Shown here: positions 38,584-49,445 of the stretch, in pieces
How the letters are laid out: each line of letters begins with the position of its first letter
Position numbering within the stretch: the stretch's first letter is position 1
Source of the DNA: Dermatemys mawii
Taxonomy: Eukaryota > Chordata > Testudines > Dermatemydidae
Reading direction: 5' to 3'
DNA: 64,000 bases
Assembly: GCA_007922305.1 (NCBI GenBank)
Contig: ML677374.1
Span: 5,274,991 to 5,338,990, forward strand
Notes under the pieces: generated by a model
Told to the model about the DNA's origin: nothing
What the model saw: the letters and a program-made list of their open reading frames with translations, nothing else
Databases searched by the model: none
Position numbers and translations under genes: made by a program

Positions 38584-38711
38584 TAAGGCCCTCATACAGC
38601 CAAGTAGGCATTTAAGCTTTTGCTTAACTTTAAGCGTGTGAATAGTTTAATTAAATTCAACAGAACTACTCACATGCTTAAAGTTAAGTATGTGCTTCGC
38701 TGGAACAAGGT
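38584..38711. repeat. Palindromic interspersed repeat, about 125 bp
   Basis: The arm at 38621-38646 (tgcttaactttaagcgtgtg...) is the reverse complement of 38665-38691 (...cacatgcttaaagttaagta) over about 26 bases with roughly three differences, around a 'taaattcaacagaac' centre. Outer words 'aaggccctcatacagc' and 'tgcttcgctggaacaagg' extend the symmetry weakly. The family is shared with 59221-59330. It is non-coding and would form one long hairpin. Confidence 0.65.
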
Positions 38712-39109
38712 TCATACGCTGAAATAACACAAAGTAAAGAAAAATTTCAGATTAATTCTTGCCGATTAAACACCACCCCCCACCATACCAAAACATTAAT
38801 GATTTATGATATTTTTAAGTATCCCCTTTCCCTGGAGCCCCCCAGAGACACAGCTACGACCTTCATTGGTATTTTAATTGCAGCTGTATCATTTTTACCT
38901 TTACATTATGATTGGGAGAAGGGGGAAGCCTTGGAATTGAATGCTTTCCATTTATAGTCATGGGCTGTGTCGATGCCAGTGGGATTAGTCACGTGCATAA
39001 ATGTAAGCCCGCGTGTAAGTGTTAACAGGACTGAAGCCTTGCTTTTCCTTTAAACTGAAAAATGATAGCTAGTAGCCAACTGGGACATAAAAAAGGCTCC
39101 ACTAAATGT
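38712..39109. other. Non-coding sequence, nothing recognised
   Basis: About 400 bases, AT-rich, with no exon, RNA or repeat signature that I can support. Confidence 0.5.
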
Positions 39110-39205
39110 GAGGGCCTGAGTCTGCTCTCCCAGGGTGCAAATCAGGAGCAACTTCACTGAAGTTACAGCCAAGCGAGAGCACAGAATCAGGTCCTCCTAT
39201 AAGTA
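39110..39205. repeat. Short imperfect-palindrome repeat
   Basis: 'gggcctgagtctgctctccc' near the left faces 'gcgagagcacagaatcaggt' near the right, around a 'caacttcactgaagttac' centre. This is a small fold-back repeat of the type scattered through the window. A partial copy seems present at 33955-33990 ('acctgatcctgctctcacag'). Confidence 0.5.
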
Positions 39206-39326
39206 ACTTACCCCATCTTCCGTAGAGCAGGGGGGACACATGACAGTCCCAGAGGCAGCAGCTGGTCTAATTAACAAGGCAGTGTATTTAAGACAGGGAT
39301 CAGCATACTTAAAGGGAAAATGCACA

Positions 39327-39365
<39 letters not shown>

Positions 39366-39366
39366 G
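39327..39366. repeat. (CT)n(CA)n compound microsatellite
   Basis: About 13 CT/TC units followed directly by about 7 CA units. Pure dinucleotide runs, likely length-polymorphic. Confidence 0.95.
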
Positions 39367-39644
39367 GGTATGTGTTTCTATCTGCTATGCTGTCTCCCTT
39401 CCCTTCATTCCTTCTGCCTTGTAGAGTGTGAGGCTACATTAACTATGAGTTAACCCTTGAGGATGCAGCCAATTGCTAGTTCATCATTTAGCAGTAAGGC
39501 ATTCCCTGGGAAATATCCCACCTTCCGACTTCGCCACCTCAACTAAGCTTCACAATCATCATTGCTGTGTACTAGTATTAAACTATTTTTAAAACTTGTA
39601 CTGTGCATGTATATTTATATATATATATCTTTTGTCTGATGAAA

Positions 39645-39780
39645 AAAATTTCCCTGGAACCTAACCCCCCATTTACATTAATCCTTATGGGGAAACTGGA
39701 TTCGCTTAACATTGTTTTGCTTAAAGCCACATTTTACAGGAACATAACTACAATGTTAAGTGAGGAGTTCCTGTATTTAT
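39645..39780. repeat. Short DNA element-like repeat
   Basis: 'ggaaactggattcgcttaac', 'attgttttgcttaaagccac' and 'caatgttaagtgaggagttc' form facing words (cttaacattg and caatgttaag). The layout matches a small fold-back repeat I recall from reptile genomes. The outer ends 'ccctggaacctaa' and 'gttcctgtatt' are only loosely symmetric. Confidence 0.4.
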
Positions 39781-42700
39781 GTTGCTACTGTCTTCATGGG
39801 GTTTGTTGTTTCACAACCAAACATGCTGCAAAAGGAAAATCATCCATAATGTTAACTCCTAGAGGAAAAACAGTCAAGAGACTGGAGAGAATGATATGGG
39901 AGACATAGATTGGAGAGAATGATGTGGGAGATATAGTCCAGCGCAGAGAGAACTCCTGAGAGACTATGAATTTAATACAGGCAAATGACAACATTCCAGA
40001 CCATTTTCGCTAAACTTTAAACCAACTTTAAGGCAATTTTATCTGCTATCTGATCATTAGTGACAATAAATCTCATTTGCTGCAAGACTGCATGATTGAG
40101 AGAGTGAAAGAGAAGTGGAATGGAAACATTTGTACTCTTCTTTCTCCTACAATTCCACCACCAGTCAAGAAGGTTGGTATAATATGCAGCACATAAACAT
40201 GTCATTGATAGTAGTGAAAGAGAACTCTTCATTGCAGAGAAATGGTCAAACGGGAAATCATAATTAAAAATATATCACTATTGAAAAAAGTCTTCAGAGA
40301 AGAAAGTGAAAACGTATATGCTATCACTACCAGACTTTGGATACGATCGTGAGTGAAATCAAAGGCCAACTATGGCTGCTCAGCACTTCTCAGGATCCAG
40401 ACCTTAGTTTGTCGATAACAGTTTAAACTAAAAAAGTGATTCCGCATTTTCTGCGGTTCCTAGCTGAGGTTGTCAAGTTGTTAAAGAAGAATACACGAAA
40501 TAAATTAACCAGAAGTAACAAAGATCTGACCTCAACTTTAAAATGGTGACATACTAATTGTCGAGCCACTAAAACAAATTGATAGATAGGATTATAAGTG
40601 TGGCCATGATGAAGAAGAGGTCTACCGATCAGTGTAACAGGATCTACTAGCTTCCAGATTTAAGGCTAGCAGCTTGGAGGAATAGAAAATTTGTTTCTCA
40701 AGGGGAAAAACTGAACTGCACTTAAATTACAGAGATGTCAATTTTTTACCATGCCAAACAGATGGTGACTTATGGATAACAATACATTGGTACAATTTCA
40801 AATATGATATGTATATATATTTTTTAAATATAGAGAAAAAACATGGACTTGAGTATTGATCAACCTGATGTACATGCTGGAGAGAAAAGTCCCGTTGTTC
40901 AATTTTCTAGAAAAGGATCATTGTTTCCTTTTGTGAATTCCTGTTTTTCCCCCATTACCTAGAGGTTTTTTTTATATCTAGGCTAATTAGAAGTTTGGTC
41001 TTTACTGTGCAAGTTCCCATGTCATCTGATGAATTGTTTGTGCTGAGCAGTTCAGAATATTAATGAGATTAAGTCAACAATATACTCCGAATAGCCATTA
41101 TGTGGATTAAAATTTACTGTTCTCAATTTACCTAATGTACTTTAGAATTCTTCTGAATTACTGAATACCCAAGAAATGAACATGTTAATTAACAGACAAT
41201 ATGCTTTCCATTTAATTACTACAACTGTATTTTGTATATGTGAAGTTAAGGAATTTTTGTTAGCTGATATTTTTATATATCAATCTATGCTTAATGGAGA
41301 GGCATGCCAAGATGGCTTTATCTCCGGACTGTACAGCTGTGGAGTCTTTTGTGTTCCATTTTATTTTTATTTGCTCCCTTCTCAACTCAGCTGAGATGAT
41401 TAGAGGATGATTCTATTATATATTGATCTGCAGAGATGGAACTTTGCATATTTTTCAGCAAGAGAAGTAAAGCAGGATTGAAATTTACTCTAAAGGGAAG
41501 TGGCTCCACTTCACAAACTCACATATAAAGTCGTGTTACTGGAATTCACAGATAACATAACTTGATGTGAAACTTACACACTTTGAATAGCTGCACGTTA
41601 TACTTGGCCAGAAAACTGGCCTACAACCACCATTAGTCAACTCTCTTTTCAAGCACCATATAAAGGAAAAGAATATTTCTCTTAGGCATTGCAAAGAAAA
41701 TTGTGCACCCTGAAAGATAAATTTATTGGACTTAAACCCTGGATATGAAGTTATTTAAATATGTCTCTAAGAGCCCATGTTCTCAATCTCAGGTGCTTCT
41801 TATTGGCTACTTTATGCAACAACAGTTGAAATAATTTTAAAACATTACTTCCTTCACCTTACTCTCTCTTCCTGGCAAGCTCTATGAATCAAAAAAAAAG
41901 AGAAAAGTTTGCACCACTTAGTAAGCTGGAACAAATATGACGGAACTGGTTTTGGGAAGGGTTTGGAAAGGTAACGTTGCCATTTACAGTGCTATTATTC
42001 TTCCGTATACCAGGATTCATGGACAATAAATACTGAAGTGGAAAAGTAGTTTATATGTACATTATTATTTTGCATTAATACAGATGTTTTAATGTCTGCA
42101 TTAGTTACCAGCTGATTATGTATCTGCAAACAGAATGTGCTCAAGTTTTGAACCTAACAGAGAACAACAGCCTTTTGCATAAAAAAAAAATCCTGTGTAG
42201 TCTGCCATTATAAAATTCATTCCTCTTATTTTGATTAGTTTGATTTTACAGCATCCAAAATCCCGGCACTTTAAAAAATTAAAACTATCTTTGTCAGGAC
42301 AGAAGACTAACAGCAGCCTTTGCAGTAGATGATATTGTTTGGCCTTGAAATCACTCCTTTTCTTTTCCCTCTTGATACTTAATTATTTCCACTGGACTAA
42401 TGGGCTGGCATGAAGAGCCTGGCTCAAATACCCATCTCCAGAAATAATCTATAATTTCTGTTCTTATAGAAAGTTCTTAAGAATTGTTCTAACTAGACAA
42501 TAATTAAGAGAAATATTTCAAATGTTAAAGTCAGTGAAAATTGACCAATTTATTAATCCATTATAAATTTCTCTAAAGGATTTGGGCATTGAAAGTTTAT
42601 TTCTTAAATAAGCTGAAATGTCACATCAAAAAGTTTACAAAGAAAATAAACATCAAAAGAATATTTTACAGCAAAAAAGAGATGCAAAGAAAGAAAGAAA

Positions 42701-43384
42701 ACAGTTTTCAAACTGATTCAGTTCTTCAGTTCATATATTATAAACTGGCCAGGATAGGTTATTAGATTCTTAAGTATCCTTCATACTTAGGTCTATTTAA
42801 AATCAGCACTCCTTCTTACCCGAAAGTAGAGGACAAGTCTTAACTCAGAAAGAGATTGCTGCCCCTAGACAGGCCTATTGGTGTTTCCAATTTCCTTATA
42901 TAACAAGGCTCTAATGTTGTAGAGGAAGTGGGTAGATACTGAGGAATCAAGGAGGATAAAAAAGCACTAGACCTGTAACCTCTGGGGTCAAGAGGCTATG
43001 ACTTCAGGGCCCAACAGAAAGGTGGAAGGATGTTTTTCAGGTAGTTTTAAATTACCTCATTTTACTGGCCTTTTCCAAGAGGAAGAGAGATAACATCTAA
43101 CATAAAAGATGAATATTGCATACATGAATACACACGCACAGCTCACATCCCCATTAAAATCAAGTCACTGCATCTGTCTTCTATGAAGTAAATAGCTTTA
43201 TTGTATGTTAAAATGTTACTTAAATATATTTCTCTCTTAAAAATGTATTTGTGACTTTACATTTAGTGCAGTGGTTGCACAGTCAGAAAAAAAATTCAAC
43301 CGAGACATCTTTTTTTCTTGCATTTATGAGACTATCTTCAAAAATAAGAGATGAATCTACATGACCCTGGGTAGTTTTGTTACA
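39781..43384. other. AT-rich non-coding sequence, nothing recognised
   Basis: About 3.6 kb without a supported gene or repeat family. The opposing frames around 39.6-40.2 kb and the + frame at 41176-41394 are low-information. Short A-runs are common. Confidence 0.5.
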
Positions 43385-44470
43385 GCATAAGAACATAGGT
43401 ATGACGAGACTGGGTCACACCACTGGTCCGTCTAGCCCAGTATCCTGTCTTCTGACAGAGGCCAGCACTAGATGCTTCAGAAGGCGTGAAGAAAACAGAG
43501 CAATTCACTGAATGATCCATCCCCTCTCACCCAGTCCCAGTTTCTAGCAGTCACAGGTTTAGGGATATTCAGAGTATGGGGTTGCATCCTGGGCCATTTT
43601 GGCTAATAGCTATTGATGGACCTATCCTCCATGAACTTATCTAATTCTCTTTTGACCCCACTTATACTTTTGGCCTTCACAACATCACCAGGCAATATGT
43701 TCCATCGCTAAACTGTGTATTGTGTGAAGAGGTACTTCCTTTTGTTTGTTTTAAACCTGCTGCCTATTCATTTCATTTGGTGACCCCTGGTTCATGTGTT
43801 GTGTAAAGGGGTAAATGACATGTCCTTATTCACTTTCTCCACACCATTCAGGATTTTATAGACCTTTATGATATCCCCTCTCAGTCTTTTTAATATTTCT
43901 ACATGGGGCAGCTGTTCCATACCCCTAATCATTTGTTTCCCTTATCTGTACTTTTTCCAGAGCTAACATACCTTTTTTGAGATGGGGCTACGAGAACCGC
44001 ACACAGTATTCAAGGTGTGGGGGTACTAAGGATTTATAGAGTGGCACTGTGATATTTACTGTCTTATCTATCCATCCCTAATTTAGACTCAATCATTTTA
44101 TATGTACACTTGGGATTATATTTTCCAATGTGTATTACTTTGCATTTGTCAGCATTGAATTTCATCTACCATTTTCTTGCCCAGTCACCCTGTTTTGTGA
44201 GATCCCTTCATAACTCTTTGAAGTCTGCTTTGGACTTAGTTATCTTGAGCAATTTTGTATCATTTTCAGACTTTGTCACCTCACTGTTTACCCCTTTTCC
44301 AGATCATTTATGAATATGTTGAAGAGCACAGGTTCCAGATCCTGAGGGGACCCCGCTATTTATCTCTCTCCAGTGTGAAAACTGATTGTTTATTCCTACC
44401 TTTTGTTTCCCATTTTTTTACCAGTTACTGATCCAAGAGAACCTTCAGTCTTATCCCATGACTATCTACG
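43385..44470 (-). mobile_element. CR1 LINE, longest relic in the window
   Basis: Minus-strand sense. At the left is a 3' UTR of the 'cataagaacata...tctagcccagtatcctgtct' subtype. Then 'tatcctccatgaacttatct' and 'ccttcacaacatcaccaggc' mark the C-terminal ORF2. Further right, 'gacctttatgatatcccctc', 'gcacacagtattcaaggtgt', 'tttgcatttgtcagcattga', 'atttatgaatatgttgaaga' and 'cagttactgatccaagagaa' represent successively more upstream reverse-transcriptase ORF. Stops and indels are numerous, so it is dead. About 1.1 kb of the 3' end is kept; the endonuclease part is missing. Confidence 0.8.
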
Positions 44471-45764
44471 TTGTTTAAGTTTATGGAAGGAATACATTTA
44501 TAATTTGTCAGGGAAAATACAGTATATTGCATATGGAAAATAGGGCTGCACACAACAGAGTGTTGTTTTATACATCATCTATTTTCTGTGCATCTGTAAG
44601 GAGTGAGGGTAAAAACCACTTGGCGTAAAATCCTGACACCTCCTCCATCTTGAAGTCAACAGCAAAAGTATTATCGACTTCCACAGGGCAGGATTTCACC
44701 TTTATTCTCTGAACAATAACATAATTGTCCAAGAACTGACATCACAGGTGACATACAAGGAATATTTCAGCACTTTAATGTCAAATTAATGAGTACAAAA
44801 CATTTTCAGTGATTGCAAAAGTAGGATTTCAGAATAACCATCGGAATACCAATCCTTTTTAAGGAAAATATCTTTAAAGGGCCATAGTGTATAGGTTTCT
44901 ATATGCCATATCATTATTCTCCTCTGACAGCAGGGACATTCCAACATAAGGCTGAGATTTACGATTCCAGATCACAGGCTAGTAGTGAGATATGTGCTGT
45001 CTGCTGGAGAAGAAACTGAAGTGTGCTGGATTATTTTCTTACAATGAAAGAAGAGGACAATGTAAAGGAAAATAGATGACAATCGTTACTTATCAGTGCA
45101 ATGCAATGCAGAAAAATTCTCTTTTTTAGATGCACTCAGAATAGTTTTGAGAAAAAAAGTATACACCCCAGAAAATAACTCCAGAAAGTTTTGTAAATTG
45201 ATTTTTTGTAACCCAAACCTAAAACATGTCCAATCAATCCATTATGGAAAAAACTCATCCCCTAATCCAGAATGCAAAATACTAAATGAAAGACTGGGGA
45301 TTTTTTTAAAATAAAACATGTAAATAGATTGGGCATTACAGTTTCCACTGTGTGAATAGCAATATCTGGGAAATGGAGTACTTATATATCACATAAACTT
45401 AACATTTCCATTACAGTTAAGACTGTGATTTTCAAGGGAGGGAAACAGCCACCCACACTGTACATCTAACTTCCTTAAGGCTGCTTTGAAAATCCCAGCC
45501 TTAGTGTTCTCAGACTTCTTATTCTGGTCCCTCAAAGTGATGACTTAATACAAGTGATACCATTATTGTGCAATTAATGATGTAACAAAACAGGGTCTGA
45601 TTCAGCAAGTTGCAGAACATTTCCTGCAAAATGCAGAGAATGGGGAAATCATACCAGAACCAATAGGAAAAGAGGATGCCCAGGACCTTGTGGGATGTGG
45701 CTCTTGCTGAGGGATGAACACAGTATTCAACCCCTTCATCAGAACTCAAAAGTCCACTCAAAAT
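44471..45764. other. Non-coding sequence with faint old repeats
   Basis: 44630-44710 ('aaaatcctgacacctcctcc' against 'ccacagggcaggatttcacc') is a weak fold-back repeat. 45430-45500 ('gattttcaagggagg', 'gctttgaaaatcccagcc') is another. No gene is supported. Confidence 0.45.
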
Positions 45765-45811
45765 GGTGTGTGTGTGTGTGTGTGTCTGTGTGTGTGTGTG
45801 AGAGAGAGAGA
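45765..45811. repeat. (TG)n(AG)n compound microsatellite
   Basis: A TG run with one C interruption, then about five AG units. It explains the repetitive Cys-Val and Thr-His translations of frames crossing it. Confidence 0.95.
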
Positions 45812-48800
45812 ACGCATCCACCTAAACAATGCTGTGCATTTTCAAACAATAAAAATGGTTTTGAATGAAATGAAGCTTATCTGTTTTGTGTGTATAGACA
45901 TATTAATTTTTTAACTGTTGCCATATATGTATAGCAGCAACTATTTTTAATCACCAAAATGGTATCTGATATTCTACTGTTATATCTAAATTATAACATT
46001 TTGGTGGATTGAGAAAAAAAGAGATTCCCCACTTTTAATTAAAGCACAAAAAGGTTAAAATAAGTACTTTTCTGCACCATGACAAGTAACCTTAAAGAGA
46101 GGGAATCCCAGAAGAATGGACTTGATATAAGTACATACTATACAGGCAAAACAAATTACATAAATGAATCATATCCTCTCCATTTAAAATTCGAGAAGGC
46201 CAACATCATAATCATCATCTTCCCCTCCACTGGACTTCTATGCAGACATACAGAAGAAGTAAACGGAACATAAATCTTTATATGACTCTTCAATCTGTCT
46301 ACAAATGACCATGACATAACACCTAAACTATTCTATGTTGCATATATGCTTCCCTTTTGAACAGCTAAGGAGTGTATCAGACACGATGATAAACACACAC
46401 AACTGAGCGTGAATTCCAATAAATGCAAGCCTTCCGTCTCGGAAACTCCTCACTTATTTGATTAAGTTAGGTGAAAAACAGAGCAGTTATGCTTGTAGCT
46501 TTTCTTCCTTTTTCCTTTCCTCCACTCTTTTTATTTCTAATGCGAATCGGAAGTCTATGTGGAGCAGTCTGGCTAGCCCCAGTCTAACCTCCCCATCTGG
46601 AAGGGAACTAACCAGCCTTGGGGCTACTTCCAACCCTTCCCAGCTGTTGGGTTTGGGTTTTTTGTTTTTGCGGGCTTGAGAAAGCATATTTATATAAATG
46701 ATTGCCATATCCTTTGCCAGCTGTTGACCCTGCTCTTGTCCCGGTTGGGGCATGTTTTTCATTTTTAGCGGCCACAGACTGGAACTGACCCTGATAGAGT
46801 TAGCACGCTATGCAAACAGCTTTACGCATTATTGCTGTGACAGTTAAGACAATGGATGCACAGTGTAATCTGAAGGACCGGTGTTTCCCTTTGGGCTAGT
46901 GTCACAGAATCCAGAGCTGGAAGTATCAGATGAAAAAATAAATTATGAGATTCACAGCACTGTTGGGCAGTTTCCTCTCTGGTTAATAAGCACTCAGGGA
47001 TTTCGGATATCGTTCATATTAGCAAAAGGTTAACAGAAATACACGTACACACACACAACATTTTAGAAACGTCTGTGGTTGTATTGTGAGTTTAAAAAGA
47101 AGAGATCAATCACAATCTACCTCTGCAATAAATTAAAACTTTCAGATCAAACGCACCTTACCAAAAAAATAAAAATAAAAGCATCAGTGCTTTCCCATTC
47201 CTATAAAGCATTGCTCCAGAAACGCATCCATCAGACTTTATGCATGTTTATTTCCTGGACACCTGCAGTTATACTGAACCAAGATAGTTTTTAAATATAT
47301 CTGAAGAAATACTTAAAAAAAAAAAAAAAAAAAAAAAGGTGGGGGAACCACTCTCAGAAACACTGCCAAACGAAATGTAAATGATCTATTATGGACATTT
47401 TCTCATGAATCAATACTATTTAATTTTCAGTTAAAGGGAACGGAGACAATGAACTGTAGCCCTTTACAACTTTCAAAAGCATTATCAGGTTTTTTGATAG
47501 TAAGTAAAGATGGCATATGTGTTCTGTTCGGTATGCAGAAGAGCCTCATTTTATTCTCAATGCACAGATTTAATTAAAAATAAATTTACTGTTAACGCTT
47601 AAAGTGGTGCCAAGATTATCCAAACAGAAGGTTTCTGATATTTAATAATTGATAAGAGAAGCTGATTATTATTTAGTAGGTCTGTTTGCAAAGGTGAAAG
47701 TGCCACTGTTTCTAGCCAAAAAGAAAAAGGTCTCTTTTTTCTTTGACAATTCCTTTATTTTACAGAATTGGACTTTAGCAAACTGTTTAAATTAAAATGC
47801 AGAGTGAAACCTGGATGTAAGCTAAAGAAAGGTTCCATGATTACTGCATGTGATTGCTATATTTTAATAGGTTTTTAAAATGCAGGCATGTGCAGTACAT
47901 TGCTACTTTACAGTAGTGCTTTGCAGCTTGGATTTGAAACCAGCTTTAGCACCATGTGCCAGAAATTTCCACAAGTACTGAGCGAATTAACTGATGGAAT
48001 CTTTGAAGCCTCTCTAACTCAGATTAACTAATGATAAATCTGTGAAATCACATTTCAATCTTCTTTTTTTCCTGTCTAGATGTGTTTGTAATAGTGGGGA
48101 TGACAAGATGCTGCCAAACCATCTGGCTCCTCACACAGGATTTGATTCAGGAAATTAATGGCCACACTATTGGTGTGCACACATTGCATCAATCCAGAAA
48201 TATAGGTTTGTTACACAATTAAACCAAGTGATTTTGCAATTCAGTGAACTCTCTCCCCAATAGGTTTATGTGCAAAAACAAACAAACAAAAAACAAAGGC
48301 GAAATGTGCCTGTGAGGTATTATTTTTGTTAATGAACAAGATTAACGTGTACTAAATAATCAACTATTTAACATGCATGTAAAAACTCAGGGTGCCTTGG
48401 ACTCCTCCCTAACTTGTACCTTGACCATTTCCCTTAGTTTTATGCAACTATTTAAAGCAAGTTTCAACATAAAATGACTGACTGTGACAGTCAATGACAT
48501 CACTGTGACTATCTGAATAGACTCTGTGAAAGACAGTATCTTCTTTGGGAAATTTAGACACCAATATGTGTTACCTTTAATGAAAAGAGGTGTAAAGTGA
48601 CTGAAAGTTATGAATTTGAGCTCAATCCTTTGGGTGACAGGAGAAAACACACTTTTCTATTCCTATATAGTACATGTATCTAATCTTTGCATGTGGCTTT
48701 GTGCTTACCCAAGGTCTACTTTGTACCTTAGTATGAGTCAGCATAAGTATTCAAATTTTCTTTTAGAAACAAAATCACAGCACAAACATCAGCTTGTGTG

Positions 48801-49119
48801 TAAAAGATCCACCCAACAGGCAGGCAAATATTCTTATTTATTAATCAGACCATTAAACAACAACAAGGCATGGTCACTGATCACTCAGCCAACTTTCTTA
48901 TTAACTATGCTTAGGAGAATGTGATTCTGCAGGCAAAAGACAATTTTTCAGCACTCTAACTCAAAGAAGGCCTACGAAATTATACTAGATGCATACCCTA
49001 TGTGAACAGAATTAACTGTAGAAAAAGGTAACTTGAATAAAATTTGATCAGTTGTGTTTTAAGGAGTTTATAAAGAAGTTTTCCCCCCTTACAACGCTAG
49101 GTGAACAATTTTTCTGTAT
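45812..49119. other. Non-coding sequence with a poly(A) run
   Basis: A pure run of 23 A at 47315-47337 follows 'gaagaaatactt'. No processed-gene sequence is recognised upstream, so it is noted only as a homopolymer. 46480-46790 is GC-richer and open on both strands (91 codons on the minus strand) but has no splice context I trust. Confidence 0.45.
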
Positions 49120-49445
49120 TTCCATAGAACCACAGAATATCAGGGTTGACCTCAGGAGATCATCTAGTCCAACCCCCTGCTTAAAAGCAGGACCAATCCA
49201 CAACTAAATCAACCCAGCCAGGGCTTTGTCAAGCCTGACTTTAAAAATCTCTAAGGAAGGAGACTCCACCACCTCCCTAGGTAACCCATTCCAGTGCTTC
49301 ACCACCCTTCTAGTGAAAAAGTTTTTCCTAATCTCCAACCTAAACCTCCCCTCTCTGTAACTTGAGACCATTACTTCTTGTTCTGTCATCTACTACCACT
49401 GAGAACAGTCTAGATCCATCCTCTTTGGAACCTCCTTTCAGGTAG
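49120..49445 (-). mobile_element. CR1 LINE 3' end with ORF2 C-terminus
   Basis: Minus-strand sense. At the left, on the + strand, 'agaaccacagaatatcaggg', 'gatcatctagtccaaccccc' and 'tgcttaaaagcaggaccaat' are the 3' UTR. 49389-49204 encodes a clean CR1 ORF2 C-terminus: [38 protein letters not shown], then ALAGLI and a stop. This is the best-preserved CR1 coding tail here, so probably one of the younger copies. It is 5'-truncated just upstream and cannot be active. Confidence 0.9.

Noticed and set aside
39327..39366. Dinucleotide runs as CRISPR-like or tandem protein repeats
   Set aside because: Plain microsatellite. No spaced direct repeats of any kind were found in the window.
46487..46762. 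91-codon minus-strand frame in a GC-richer patch
   Set aside because: Considered as a small exon because composition differs from the flanks, but no convincing splice or start context and the opposite strand is also open.
47315..47337. Poly(A) run as the tail of a processed pseudogene
   Set aside because: No recognisable coding or RNA sequence upstream and no target duplication seen; treated as a homopolymer run.
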